Assembly (NCBI RefSeq): GCF_902499175.1
Contig: NZ_CABVQC010000002.1
Coordinates: 124,001 to 188,000, forward strand
DNA: 64,000 nucleotides
From: Burkholderia aenigmatica
GTDB taxonomy: Bacteria > Pseudomonadota > Gammaproteobacteria > Burkholderiales > Burkholderiaceae
Direction: 5' to 3'
Part shown: one piece after another, positions 8,424 through 18,763 of the stretch
Layout of the letters: every line of letters starts with the position of its first letter
Position numbering within the stretch: position 1 is the stretch's first letter
Position numbers and translations under genes: made by a program
Notes under the pieces: generated by a model
The model's input: only the letters and a program-made list of their open reading frames with translations
Told to the model about the DNA's origin: nothing
The model's database searches: none

Positions 8424-9533
8424 GTGAATCGCTCCGGTTCCCGCGCCGCGCTGCTGATCGGCGCCGCGCTCGTCCTTTCCGCCTGTCATCCGAAAGAATC
8501 CGCGCCGCCCGCCCCGCGCCCCGTCGTCGCGCTGCCCGCCCATGCCGACGACGCCGCAGTCGCCCGCACGCTCCCCGGCGAAATCCAGCCGCGCTACGCC
8601 ACCCCGCTGTCGTTCCGCATCGCCGGCAAGATCATCGAGCGCAAGGTGCGCCTCGGCGATACGGTCAAGGTCGGCCAGGTCGTCGCGCTGCTCGATCCGT
8701 CCGACGTCGAGAAGAACGCCGCGAGCGCGCAGGCGCAACTCGATGCCGCGACGCACAGCCTCGCGTTCGCAAAGCAGCAGCTCGACCGCGATCGCGCGCA
8801 GGCACGTGAAAACCTGATCGCGACCGCGCAGTTCGAGCAGACGGAAAACAGCTACACGTCGGCGCTCGCGCAGCGCGACCAGGCGCAGCAGCAGCTCGCG
8901 CTCGCGAAGAACCAGCTCCGCTACGCGACGCTCGTCGCCGATCACGCGGGCTACATCACCGCCGAACAGGCCGACACCGGCCAGAACGTGTCGGCCGGCC
9001 AAGCCGTCTACCAGCTCGCGTGGTCGGGCGACGTCGACGTCGTCAGCGACGTGCCTGAAGCCGCGCTCGCGTCGCTCACGCCCGGCCACACGGCCACCGT
9101 CACGCTGCCGTCGCTGCCGGGCCGCCAGTTCGCCGCGAAGGTGCGCGAAATGGCACCCGCCGCCGATCCGCAGAGCCGCACCTATCGCGTGAAGCTCACG
9201 CTCGCCGCACCCGATCCGGCAATCCGCCTCGGGATGACGGCCAGCGTCGCGTTCGACGGCGCCCCGGCCGCCGGCGACGCGCCGTCGATCACGCTGCCCG
9301 CGACCGCGCTGTTCCACGACGGCCAGCAACCGGCCGTGTGGGTCGTGCGCGCGAAGGACGACACGCTCGAACTGCGCCGCGTCGACGTCGCGCGCTTCAA
9401 CGAGCGCACGGTGACGGTGTCGCACGGGCTGCAGCCCGGCGAACGCGTCGTGCTGCAGGGCGTGCACACGGTCAGCGCGGGCGAGAAGGTCCGCGCGATC
9501 GCGCCGCTGCATCCGGAGGACTTCGCATCGTGA
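8424..9533 (+). CDS. RND efflux membrane fusion protein (periplasmic adaptor lipoprotein)
   Basis: A 369-residue HlyD/AcrA-type adaptor linking the inner-membrane pump to the outer-membrane channel. It has a lipoprotein signal with lipobox LSAC at about residue 17, a lipoyl half-motif (KVGQVVALLDPSDVEKN), an alpha-hairpin rich in Gln/Ala (residues ~95-160), then beta-barrel and membrane-proximal domains. GTG at 8424 was chosen because GGGGG lies just upstream and it places the signal peptide correctly; the frame opens earlier at 8343. Its stop overlaps the RND gene start (GTGA). Confidence 0.93.
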   Translation: MNRSGSRAALLIGAALVLSACHPKESAPPAPRPVVALPAHADDAAVARTLPGEIQPRYATPLSFRIAGKIIERKVRLGDTVKVGQVVALLDPSDVEKNAASAQAQLDAATHSLAFAKQQLDRDRAQARENLIATAQFEQTENSYTSALAQRDQAQQQLALAKNQLRYATLVADHAGYITAEQADTGQNVSAGQAVYQLAWSGDVDVVSDVPEAALASLTPGHTATVTLPSLPGRQFAAKVREMAPAADPQSRTYRVKLTLAAPDPAIRLGMTASVAFDGAPAAGDAPSITLPATALFHDGQQPAVWVVRAKDDTLELRRVDVARFNERTVTVSHGLQPGERVVLQGVHTVSAGEKVRAIAPLHPEDFAS

Positions 9534-12500
9534 GCGTTTCCTACGAAGAAGGCCGCTTCAACCTGTCGGCGTGGGCGCTGCGCCACCAGGCGCTGGTCGT
9601 CTACCTGATCGCGCTCGCGACGCTCGCGGGCATCCTCGCGTACACCCGCCTCGCGCAGTCCGAAGACCCGCCGTTCACGTTCCGCGTGATGGTGATCCGC
9701 ACGTTCTGGCCCGGCGCGACCGCGCGGCAGGTGCAGGAACAGGTGACCGACCGGATCGGCCGCAAGCTGCAGGAAACGCCGGCCATCGACTTCCTGCGCA
9801 GCTATTCGCGCCCCGGCGAATCGCTGATCTTCTTCACGATGAAGGATTCGGCGCCCGTGAAGGACGTGCCCGAGACCTGGTACCAGATCCGCAAGAAAGT
9901 CGGCGACATCGGCTATACGCTGCCGCCCGGCGTGCAAGGACCATTCTTCAACGACGAATTCGGCGACGTCTACACCAACATCTGGACGCTCGAAGGCGAC
10001 GGCTTCACCCCCGCGCAGCTCCACGACTACGCGGACCAGCTGCGCACCGTGCTGCTGCGCGTGCCGGGTGTCGGCAAGGTCGACTACTTCGGCGACCCCG
10101 ACCAGCGGATCTTCATCGAGGTGAACAACGCGCAGCTCACGCGCCTCGGCATCTCGCCGCAGCAGCTCGGGCAGGCGATCAACGCGCAGAACGACATCTC
10201 GTCGGCGGGCACGCTGACGACCGCCGACGATCGCGTGTTCGTGCGGCCGAGCGGCCAGTTCGACAACGTCGACGCGATCGCCGACACGCTGATCCGCATC
10301 AACGGCCGCACCTTCCGGCTCGGCGATCTCGCGACGGTGAAGCGCGGCTACGACGATCCGGTCGTCACGCAGATGCGTGCGAGCGGCAAGGCTGTGCTCG
10401 GCATCGGCGTCACGATGCAGCCGGGCGGCGACGTGATCCGGCTCGGCAAGGCACTCGACGCAGAATCGAAGGACCTGCAGGCGCAACTGCCGGCCGGTCT
10501 CAAACTGACGCTGGTGTCGAGCATGCCGCATGCGGTCGAGCATTCGGTCGACGACTTCCTCGAGGCCGTCGCCGAAGCCGTCGCGATCGTGCTGGTCGTG
10601 AGCCTCGTGTCGCTCGGCCTGCGCACCGGGATGGTGGTCGTGATCTCGATTCCGGTCGTGCTCGCGGTCACCGCCCTCTTCATGTACCTGTTCGACATCG
10701 GCCTGCACAAGGTGTCGCTCGGCACGCTCGTGCTCGCGCTCGGGCTGCTCGTCGACGACGCGATCATCGCCGTCGAGATGATGGCCGTGAAGCTCGAACA
10801 GGGCTACACGCGCGCACGCGCCGCCGCGTTCGCCTATACGAGCACCGCATTCCCGATGCTGACCGGCACACTCGTCACCGTGTCGGGCTTCCTGCCGATC
10901 GCGCTCGCGAAATCGAGCACCGGCGAATACACGCGCTCGATTTTCGAGGTGTCGGCGATCGCGCTGATCGCGTCGTGGTTCGCGGCGGTCGTGCTGATCC
11001 CGCTGCTCGGCTTCCACCTGCTGCCCGAACGCAAGCGGCACGCGCACGAGGCGCACCTGCCGGAAGACCACGAGCACGACATCTACGACACGCGTTTCTA
11101 CCGGCGGCTGCGCGGCTGGATCGACTGGTGCATCGAGCGGCGCTTCGTCGTGCTGCTGATCACCGGTGCACTCTTCGTCGTCGCGCTGATGGGCTTCTCG
11201 CTGGTGCCGCAGCAGTTCTTCCCGAGTTCCGACCGCCCCGAGCTGCTCGTCGACCTGCGGCTGCCCGAAGGCGGGTCGTTCGCGGCGACGCTGCGCGAGA
11301 CCGAACGCCTCGAGAAAGTGATCGACAAGCGTCCCGAGATCGATCATTCGGTGAACTTCGTCGGCAGCGGCGCGCCGCGCTTCTACCTGCCGCTCGACCA
11401 GCAGCTTCAGTTGCCAAACTTCGCGCAGTTCGTGATCACCGCGAAATCGGTGAAGGACCGCGAGAAGCTCGCGACCTGGCTCGAAACCACGTTGCGCGAG
11501 CAGTTCCCGGCCGTGCGCTGGCGGCTGTCGCGGCTCGAGAACGGCCCGCCGGTCGGCTACCCGGTGCAGTTCCGCGTGAGCGGCGACAGCATCGCGACGG
11601 TCCGCTCGATCGCCGAGAAAGTCGCGGCGACGATGCGCGGCGACGCGCGCACGGTCAACGTGCAGTTCGACTGGGACGAGCCGGCCGAGCGCTCGGTGCG
11701 CTTCGAGATCGACCAGAAGAAGGCACGCGAGCTGAACGTCACGTCGCAGGATGTATCGAGCTTCCTCGCGATGACGCTGTCCGGCACGACCGTCACGCAG
11801 TACCGCGAGCGCGACAAGCTGATCGCGGTCGATCTGCGCGCGCCGCGGGCCGACCGTGTCGACCCCGCGAAGCTGGCGGGCCTCGCGCTGCCGACCCCGA
11901 ACGGCCCGGTGCCGCTCGGCTCGCTCGGCCGCTTCAAGCCGACGCTCGAATACGGCGTCGTATGGGAGCGCGACCGCCAGCCGACCATCACCGTGCAGTC
12001 GGACGTGCGCGCCGGCGCGCAGGGCATCGACGTCACGCACGCGGTCGACGCGAAGCTGAACGCGTTGCGCGCGCAGTTGCCGGTCGGCTATCAGATCAAC
12101 ATCGGCGGCTCGGTCGAGGAAAGCGCGAAGGCGCAGAACTCGATCAACGCGCAGATGCCGCTGATGGCGATCGCCGTGTTCACGCTGCTGATGATCCAGC
12201 TGCAGAGCTTCTCGCGCGTGCTGATGGTCGTGCTGACCGCGCCGCTCGGGCTGATCGGCGTGGTCGCCACGCTGCTGCTGTTCGGGCAGCCGTTCGGCTT
12301 CGTCGCGATGCTCGGCGTGATCGCGATGTTCGGGATCATCATGCGCAACTCGGTGATCCTCGTCGACCAGATCGAGCAGGACATCGCGGTCGGCCACCGT
12401 CGCATCGACGCGATCATCGGCGCGACCGTGCGGCGCTTCCGCCCGATCACGCTGACGGCTGCGGCCGCCGTGCTCGCGCTGATCCCGCTGCTGCGTTCGA

Positions 12501-12679
12501 ACTTCTTCGGGCCGATGGCGACCGCGCTGATGGGCGGCATCACGAGCGCGACCGTGCTGACGCTGTTCTACCTGCCTGCGCTGTACGCGACGTGGTTCCG
12601 CGTGAAGCGCGACGAACGCGACCCGCAGGACGACCCGCCGCATGACGGCAGCACGCCGGCCGCGCCGTCGGGAGCCTGA
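9530..12679 (+). CDS. RND multidrug efflux inner-membrane transporter
   Basis: A 1049-residue RND permease, the energised component of a proton-driven tripartite pump. There are two repeats of TM1 plus a large periplasmic loop plus TM2-6. Acidic TM4 residues that carry protons are seen in ALGLLVDDAIIAVEMM, and the second-half signature GVIAMFGIIMRNSVILVDQIEQD is present. The GTG start at 9530 overlaps the adaptor stop (GTGA). The substrate cannot be read from sequence. It belongs to the AcrB/HAE-1-like group but diverges from AcrB at the N-terminus (RFNLSAWALRHQALVVYLI). It is the middle gene of the MFP-RND-OMF operon controlled by the TetR gene. Confidence 0.93.
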   Translation: MSVSYEEGRFNLSAWALRHQALVVYLIALATLAGILAYTRLAQSEDPPFTFRVMVIRTFWPGATARQVQEQVTDRIGRKLQETPAIDFLRSYSRPGESLIFFTMKDSAPVKDVPETWYQIRKKVGDIGYTLPPGVQGPFFNDEFGDVYTNIWTLEGDGFTPAQLHDYADQLRTVLLRVPGVGKVDYFGDPDQRIFIEVNNAQLTRLGISPQQLGQAINAQNDISSAGTLTTADDRVFVRPSGQFDNVDAIADTLIRINGRTFRLGDLATVKRGYDDPVVTQMRASGKAVLGIGVTMQPGGDVIRLGKALDAESKDLQAQLPAGLKLTLVSSMPHAVEHSVDDFLEAVAEAVAIVLVVSLVSLGLRTGMVVVISIPVVLAVTALFMYLFDIGLHKVSLGTLVLALGLLVDDAIIAVEMMAVKLEQGYTRARAAAFAYTSTAFPMLTGTLVTVSGFLPIALAKSSTGEYTRSIFEVSAIALIASWFAAVVLIPLLGFHLLPERKRHAHEAHLPEDHEHDIYDTRFYRRLRGWIDWCIERRFVVLLITGALFVVALMGFSLVPQQFFPSSDRPELLVDLRLPEGGSFAATLRETERLEKVIDKRPEIDHSVNFVGSGAPRFYLPLDQQLQLPNFAQFVITAKSVKDREKLATWLETTLREQFPAVRWRLSRLENGPPVGYPVQFRVSGDSIATVRSIAEKVAATMRGDARTVNVQFDWDEPAERSVRFEIDQKKARELNVTSQDVSSFLAMTLSGTTVTQYRERDKLIAVDLRAPRADRVDPAKLAGLALPTPNGPVPLGSLGRFKPTLEYGVVWERDRQPTITVQSDVRAGAQGIDVTHAVDAKLNALRAQLPVGYQINIGGSVEESAKAQNSINAQMPLMAIAVFTLLMIQLQSFSRVLMVVLTAPLGLIGVVATLLLFGQPFGFVAMLGVIAMFGIIMRNSVILVDQIEQDIAVGHRRIDAIIGATVRRFRPITLTAAAAVLALIPLLRSNFFGPMATALMGGITSATVLTLFYLPALYATWFRVKRDERDPQDDPPHDGSTPAAPSGA

Positions 12680-12681
12680 CC

Positions 12682-14253
12682 ATGGATCGATCGATGAACC
12701 TGAAAACACAAGCCGTGCGGGCACTCGCCGTGGCGAGCCTCGCCGGCCCGCTCGCGGGCTGTTCCTGGTTCGCGCCGAGCGGCGAGCCGCCCGCGATGCC
12801 GTCTCCCGCGCATTACGGCACCACGCCGCAAGTCCAGCAGACGGTGTCCGCGCAAGGCGTCGCGCAGCAGTTCGAGGTCGGCGCACAGCCGGTGCCCGAC
12901 TGGTGGAAACAGTACCGCTCCGATGCGCTGAATGCGCTCGTCGACGAAGGGCTGCGCAACAGCCCGACCTTGAGCGCGGCATCGCACTCGCTCGATGCCG
13001 CGCGCGAACAGTTGCGCGGGCAGATCGGCAGCTCGATGCTGCCGTCGATCGAAGCGGGCGGCCAGGCCACGCGCCAGCGTGCGCTCGGCGTGCCGATTCC
13101 CGCGCTCGGCGCGCCGACACTGCTGTACGACACGTTCGTCGGGCAGCTGCAGGCGAGCTACACGATCGACCTGTTCGGCGCGTCGCGTTTCGCGAACCGC
13201 GCGCTGGCACGACGCGTCGACGTCAGCGCGTTCCAGCTCGAATCCGCGCGGCGCGCGCTGGCCGCGAACATCGTCACCGCGTCGATCACGGTGTCGGTGC
13301 TGAACGCGCAGATCCACACGACCGAGCGGCTCGTCGCGCTCGCCAACGACCAGGCGCACGACGCCGAACGCCGCTACGCGCTCGGTTCCGCCTCGCGCAG
13401 CGACGCACTGAACGCGCGGCAAAGCGCCGACACGTTCGCGGCGAGCCTGCCCGCGCTGCGCCAGCAACGCGACTCGGCACGCCATGCGCTCGCGGTGCTG
13501 GTCGGCCGCACGCCCGACCGGCCGCCGGCCGACCTCACGCTCGCCGATCTGCACCTGCCCGAACAGGTGCCCGTCGTCGTGCCGTCGGACCTGCTGCAAA
13601 GCCGCCCGGACATCCAGGCGGCCGACGCGGGGCTGAAGGCGGCCGCGGCCGAAGTGGGCCTCGCGACCGCGCAGATGTTCCCGCAGCTGTCGCTGTCGGC
13701 TGCGATGGGTAAAGGCGGCTTCAGCTGGCCGACGATGCTGTCGGGCGCCGGTTCGATCTGGAACATCGGCGCATCGCTGAGCCAGCCGATCTTCCACGGC
13801 GGTGCCCTGCTCGCGCAGCGCCGCGCGGCGAAGGCGACCTACGAGGCCGCGGTCGACCAGTACAAGCAGGCCGTGCTCGGCGCATTCCAGAACGTCGCCG
13901 ATGCGCTCGCGGCGCTCGAACACGATGCCGAGGCGCTCGACGCGTCGTCCCGCGCCGCGCTGTCCGCGCGCGGCGCGTACGACGACGCGGCGGCCCGCGT
14001 GCGGCTCGGCGCACTGCCGCCGTCGGCCGCGCGTGCCAGCGAGCTGCAGTATCGCAACGCGCGGCTCGACGAGATCCGTGCGACCGGCGCGCGGTTCGCG
14101 GATACCGCACGGCTTTACCAGGCGATGGGCACGCCGCCGGTCGACAAGGCCGACAAGTCCGGCCCGTCCGGCAAGACCGACAAGGCGGCCGACAACCCAA
14201 CCGGCCAGCAAGCACGCGCCGCCACCGCCGACACTCCGCCTGCGCCGCAATAA
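12682..14253 (+). CDS. RND efflux outer-membrane channel lipoprotein (NodT/OprM family)
   Basis: A 523-residue outer-membrane factor closing the efflux operon. It has a signal peptide with lipobox LAGC near residue 30, two repeated OEP domains, and the family motifs PDWWKQYRSDALNALVDEGL, LPSIEAGG, SRPDIQAADAGLKAAAAEVGLA-like segment and PIFHGG. It starts 2 bases after the RND stop. ATG at 12682 and an in-frame ATG at 12694 are both possible; the second gives a more standard signal peptide. The last ~40 residues form a Lys/Asp/Ala-rich tail of low complexity. Confidence 0.93.
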   Translation: MDRSMNLKTQAVRALAVASLAGPLAGCSWFAPSGEPPAMPSPAHYGTTPQVQQTVSAQGVAQQFEVGAQPVPDWWKQYRSDALNALVDEGLRNSPTLSAASHSLDAAREQLRGQIGSSMLPSIEAGGQATRQRALGVPIPALGAPTLLYDTFVGQLQASYTIDLFGASRFANRALARRVDVSAFQLESARRALAANIVTASITVSVLNAQIHTTERLVALANDQAHDAERRYALGSASRSDALNARQSADTFAASLPALRQQRDSARHALAVLVGRTPDRPPADLTLADLHLPEQVPVVVPSDLLQSRPDIQAADAGLKAAAAEVGLATAQMFPQLSLSAAMGKGGFSWPTMLSGAGSIWNIGASLSQPIFHGGALLAQRRAAKATYEAAVDQYKQAVLGAFQNVADALAALEHDAEALDASSRAALSARGAYDDAAARVRLGALPPSAARASELQYRNARLDEIRATGARFADTARLYQAMGTPPVDKADKSGPSGKTDKAADNPTGQQARAATADTPPAPQ

Positions 14254-14266
14254 ACCAGCCCTGCCG

Positions 14267-14299
14267 TCGGGTGCGCGCGAAATCCCCCCGCGCACCCGA
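14267..14299 (+). terminator. Terminator-like hairpin after the efflux operon
   Basis: TCGGGTGCGCG and its exact complement CGCGCACCCGA form an 11-bp stem with an 11-base loop, 14 bases after the OMF stop. There is no strong T run, so it may be a weak terminator or a 3'-end stabiliser. Confidence 0.5.
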
Positions 14300-14314
14300 T
14301 TCCCGATCTTCCGC

Positions 14315-14345
14315 TTGACCCTCACGTAGCGTAACGTTCGAGACT
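14315..14345 (+). promoter_or_regulatory. MerR-type promoter with long spacer, probable autoregulation
   Basis: TTGACC (14315-14320) is separated by 19 bases from a weak -10 (GAGACT, 14340-14345). The spacer holds an imperfect palindrome ACGTAGCGTAACGT (14324-14337). An overlong spacer containing a dyad is the hallmark of promoters that MerR proteins remodel. It lies directly upstream of the MerR gene. Confidence 0.55.
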
Positions 14346-14373
14346 CCAGTGTGCGTACCGAACGGAGGAACGA

Positions 14374-15402
14374 ATGCGACTGAAAGTGGGAGAACTGGCG
14401 AAACGCAGCGGGCTGACCGTCCGCACGCTTCATCACTATCACGCGATCGGTCTGCTGACGCCTTCGGCGCGCGCCGACAACGGCTACCGGCTGTACGACC
14501 GCCACGACATCGCCCGGCTCCACCAGATCCAGGCGCTGCGTTGCTTCGGCCTGTCGCTCACCGAAATCGGCGACCACCTGAACCAGCCCGACACCCCGCT
14601 CGTCGAGCTCGTCGCGAAGCAGATCGCGCTGCTCGACCGTCAGCTTGCGCAGACCGCGCAGCTGCGCGAGCGGCTCGTCAGCCTGCATGCGCAGCTTGCC
14701 GCGGGTACGGAGCCGGAGCTGGCTGATTGGCTCACCACACTGGAGTTGATGACCGTGTACGACAAATATTTTTCCGAGGAAGAACTCGCGCGCCTGCCGA
14801 TGTACCAGAAGAGCCAGGCGGGCGACGCCGAATGGATCGCGCTCGTCGGCTCAGTCCGCGCGCTGCACGACGCGGGCGTACCCGCCGAGGACGACCGCAC
14901 CCGTGTGCTCGCCAGCCGCTGGATGGCGCTGCTCGTGCGCGACACGAACAACGACCCGCGGCTGCTGGCGAAGCTGAACCTGATGCACGAACACGAACCG
15001 GCGATGCAGTCGAAGATCGGCATTTCGACTGCGTTGCGCGACTATGTGCTGCGCGCGTCGTCGGAAACCAAGATGCGGATCTTCGAGAAGTATCTCGCGC
15101 CGGACGAGATCCGCTTCATGCGGGCGCACTACGGCGAAAGCGCGATGGCATGGCCGCAACTGATGGGCGACGTGCGCGATGCGATCGATGCGGGCGCCAA
15201 GCCGGATTCACCGGAAGGCCGCGCGCTCGCGCAGCGCTGGCTCGCGCTGTTCTGCAGCTATGCCGGCACCGATCCGGCCACGCATGCGAAATTCCGCCAC
15301 GCGATGATGAACGAGCCGTCACTGACGCAGGATTCGTGGATCGACGACACGTTGATCGGTTTCGTGCGGGACGCGATGGCGCAGCTTGCGCCCGCGCAAT
15401 GA
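14374..15402 (+). CDS. MerR-family regulator with duplicated TipAS-like effector domain
   Basis: A 342-residue MerR regulator. Residues 1-75 are the MerR winged helix (KVGELAKRSGLTVRTLHHYHAIGLL, GYRLYDRHDIARL), followed by a coiled dimerisation helix to ~125. The rest is two tandem copies of a ~105-residue all-alpha TipAS-like module. The first begins YFSEEELARLPMY and the second YLAPDEIRFMRAHYG; both share the pattern RALHDAG/RDAIDAG, then SRWMALL/QRWLALF. TipAS domains bind small drugs such as thiopeptides. ATG at 14374 follows GGAGGAACGA. It may control itself from the long-spacer promoter upstream, and possibly the preceding pump. Confidence 0.88.
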   Translation: MRLKVGELAKRSGLTVRTLHHYHAIGLLTPSARADNGYRLYDRHDIARLHQIQALRCFGLSLTEIGDHLNQPDTPLVELVAKQIALLDRQLAQTAQLRERLVSLHAQLAAGTEPELADWLTTLELMTVYDKYFSEEELARLPMYQKSQAGDAEWIALVGSVRALHDAGVPAEDDRTRVLASRWMALLVRDTNNDPRLLAKLNLMHEHEPAMQSKIGISTALRDYVLRASSETKMRIFEKYLAPDEIRFMRAHYGESAMAWPQLMGDVRDAIDAGAKPDSPEGRALAQRWLALFCSYAGTDPATHAKFRHAMMNEPSLTQDSWIDDTLIGFVRDAMAQLAPAQ

Positions 15403-15553
15403 ACACGTTGAGCGCATTGAGCGCATGACGATGCGGGCGGCGGGCGGATTGCCCGCGCGCCGTCCGCTTCACCCTTTGCAACCCGCGCGCGGCGCACGGC
15501 CGGCGCGACGACGCGCGACCGGCGCCGCCCCGCCACCTGGCGGTTGCGATGTG

Positions 15554-15778
15554 TCAGTCCGCCTCGCCGACGCCGTCATCGCTGAACGCGAGCAGGTCGC
15601 CGGGCTGGCAGTCGAGATAGCGGCAGATCGCCTCGAGCGTCGCGAAACGGATGCCCTTGACCTTCCCTTGCTTGAGCAGCGACAGATTCTGTTCGGTGAT
15701 GCCAACGGCCGCCGCGAGATCCTTCGAGCGGACCTTGCGCGTCGCGAGCATCACATCGAGCTTGACCACGATCGACAT
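15554..15778 (-). CDS. Small Xre/YozG-type HTH regulator
   Basis: A 74-residue single-domain Cro/CI-type HTH protein starting MSIVVKLDVMLATRKV. The HTH spans residues ~20-55 (DLAAAVGITEQNLSLLKQG), followed by the YozG-typical tail ICRYLDCQPGDLLAF. The DUF2975 membrane protein gene ends 8 bases upstream on the same strand. This HTH plus DUF2975 pairing is common in bacteria, and the HTH protein is thought to control the pair. The palindromes before the DUF2975 gene are its likely binding sites. Confidence 0.88.
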   Translation of the reverse strand: MSIVVKLDVMLATRKVRSKDLAAAVGITEQNLSLLKQGKVKGIRFATLEAICRYLDCQPGDLLAFSDDGVGEAD

Positions 15779-15786
15779 GGCGCGCC

Positions 15787-16347
15787 TCAGACGAACTGGC
15801 GATGTTCGGCATCGAGCTCGCTCGCCTGCCGGAGAATGTGCGCGATGACCGCAATGCAGGCCGCGGTGAACAGCGCGACCACGTACGGCAGGCTGAAGCC
15901 GATGCTGACCACGCGATGGCCGACCGGTTCGCGCAACGTCGCCCACACGCTCAGAAGCGGTTCGCACAGCAGGCTCAGCAACACCCACAGGCCGATCGCC
16001 CGGCCCGTCTTGCCGAGATGGCCGGCAGCTTGCGCGGAGAAATAGTCGCGGCGCGCGTAGGTACGGAACAGCGCGCGCAGATGACGCAGGCCGTTCGCAA
16101 GCGCGATCAGCGGCACGCTCGACAGCAGGATGCCGACCGCCTTCTGCCACCACGGGAAGGCGGCGACGTCCACGCTCAGGTTCGAGATCACCGAATCGGT
16201 GAGGCCGAATACGAGGCCGGGCCCGGAGGCCGTGTTCAGCGACGGAAACGCCCAGCACCCGGCGTTGAGCACCAGCATGCCGACGATGAACCACAGCGTG
16301 ACGGTGGCCATCTGCTGGCTGATACGGGCAATGCGATCGGAATGCAT
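15787..16347 (-). CDS. DUF2975-family membrane protein
   Basis: A 186-residue inner-membrane protein with four predicted TM helices (around residues 15-40, 75-95, 115-135 and 145-165), starting MHSDRIARISQQMATVTLW. The family-typical LANGLRHLRALFRTYARRDYFS segment between helices 2 and 3 is present. The function of DUF2975 proteins is not known. ATG at 16347 follows GAGGACTTCGC. It is co-transcribed with the small HTH gene. Confidence 0.85.
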   Translation of the reverse strand: MHSDRIARISQQMATVTLWFIVGMLVLNAGCWAFPSLNTASGPGLVFGLTDSVISNLSVDVAAFPWWQKAVGILLSSVPLIALANGLRHLRALFRTYARRDYFSAQAAGHLGKTGRAIGLWVLLSLLCEPLLSVWATLREPVGHRVVSIGFSLPYVVALFTAACIAVIAHILRQASELDAEHRQFV

Positions 16348-16389
16348 GCGAAGTCCTCGACGGGGAATGAACGTGCGTCGAGTGTACAC

Positions 16390-16419
16390 CGATAATTATC
16401 GTAAAACGATAATTAATCG
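16390..16419. promoter_or_regulatory. Tandem palindromic operator upstream of DUF2975/HTH operon
   Basis: CGATAATTATCG (16390-16401) is a perfect 12-bp palindrome. It is followed after five bases by CGATAATTAATCG (16407-16419), the same palindrome with one extra base. The AT-rich pair lies about 45 bp before the DUF2975 start and is the obvious site for the HTH protein. Confidence 0.6.
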
Positions 16420-16510
16420 TCGTTCTGCCATGATTTATTATCGCTCGGCATGTCCGGCCCGCGTCGACAGGCGCGTGTCGCACGCACCGTCGCGACCGCC
16501 GAGCGCGTGC

Positions 16511-17044
16511 CTATTGATAGTCGCGCACGCTGATCCCGTGCCAATGCTTCGTCATGTAGCGCAGGAACGCGGGTTGGGCTTTCAGGTCCGCATTCGGCAC
16601 GGGCGCCGCGCCGCCGTCGAAACGCTTGCCCCGGTGCGTCAGCACTTCCTCGCCGCGCAGTACGTACTTTTTCCCCTGGTCGATCAGGAAGTACTTGACT
16701 GCATCGGGGCTGACGTCGCCGCGGCAGCCGATCTTGTACGCAAACAGGAACTGCCTGCGGCCGTTGCCGAGCAGGTCGGGCATCTCGACCGACGCGGGCA
16801 CGACGTCGAGCACCTTGTCCTCGCCGCATTCGGTCACGTCGTCACGCACCGACCAGTCGGGCTGCCCGTTCAGCGTGCCGACCACCCGGAGATGCACGTC
16901 GTCGCCCTGTTCGGTGGTCGCGAACGTGACGGCATGTGCGCCGGCCGCGTCGGTCCACTTGTATTCGGCAGCCTGCACCGGGTTGAGCCACGACGCGACG
17001 GCGGCAACGGCGAGCCAGCGGCTCGCGGCAAAGACCTGTTTCAT
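16511..17044 (-). CDS. Secreted/periplasmic hypothetical protein
   Basis: A 177-residue protein with a Sec signal peptide (MKQVFAASRWLAVAAVASWLNPVQA, cleavage after VQA). The mature part is beta-rich with three cysteines (TECGED, IGCRGD). The segment LLGNGRRQFLFAYKIGCRGD followed by VKYFLIDQGKKYVLRGEE resembles uncharacterised proteins that report a value and its units on surface polysaccharide or FG-GAP-like folds. I do not recognise a function. It stands alone, converging on nothing obvious, with its start 78 bases from the 3' end of the FisR-type gene. Confidence 0.75.
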   Translation of the reverse strand: MKQVFAASRWLAVAAVASWLNPVQAAEYKWTDAAGAHAVTFATTEQGDDVHLRVVGTLNGQPDWSVRDDVTECGEDKVLDVVPASVEMPDLLGNGRRQFLFAYKIGCRGDVSPDAVKYFLIDQGKKYVLRGEEVLTHRGKRFDGGAAPVPNADLKAQPAFLRYMTKHWHGISVRDYQ

Positions 17045-17122
17045 GAATGAAGACGACCCCGGATTGAACGCGCCATTATCCGCATGGCCACATCGCGCTG
17101 CCACCCCTTCGATGCGCCCCGC

Positions 17123-18514
<1,392 letters not shown>

Positions 18515-18545
18515 GCGGACGCTCGGTGAAGGGGCTGCCTGACGA

Positions 18546-18595
18546 ACTGCCAGGCGGACTGCCAATTCTGCCATGACACTGCCAGTTGTGGCAGT
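18546..18595. promoter_or_regulatory. Probable FisR enhancer: ACTGCCA repeats
   Basis: ACTGCCA occurs at 18546-18552, 18558-18564 and 18578-18584, and CTGCCA at 18568-18573, roughly one helical turn apart. The last copy forms a perfect inverted repeat, ACTGCCA-GTTG-TGGCAGT (18578-18595). It sits 110-160 bp upstream of the sigma-54-like promoter, the usual enhancer distance. Confidence 0.6.
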
Positions 18596-18702
18596 CCATC
18601 GTGTCGGACGGATGCCGCCGACGCCTGTGCATCGCTGCGGCCGCGCCCAAAACCCGAACCAAATCAAGTCCCTGGCAGATCGGCCGGCACTGCGATGCAG
18701 GC

Positions 18703-18717
18703 TGGCACGCTTCTTGA
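18703..18717 (+). promoter_or_regulatory. Sigma-54 (-24/-12) promoter of the sulfide oxidation operon
   Basis: TGGCAC-N5-TTGA matches the -24/-12 consensus except for A instead of C in the -12 GC. GG and the -12 element are separated by exactly 10 bases. Transcription would begin near 18728, which excludes upstream start codons for the downstream gene. Confidence 0.65.
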
Positions 18718-18763
18718 GTTACCGATCCCGATGAAAGATGCAGAACCCGATCGAGGACACCCC

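Noticed and set aside
9182..13210. Minus-strand open frame of over 1300 codons opposite the RND operon
   Set aside because: Composition is Arg/His/Ala-rich with no recognisable motif, typical of the frame opposite GC-rich genes. The plus strand encodes clear MFP, RND and OMF proteins.
18695..18763. Upstream ATG starts (18695 and 18731) for the persulfide dioxygenase
   Set aside because: The first precedes the sigma-54-like promoter and the second is at the predicted transcription start. GTG 18764 has a proper ribosome site.
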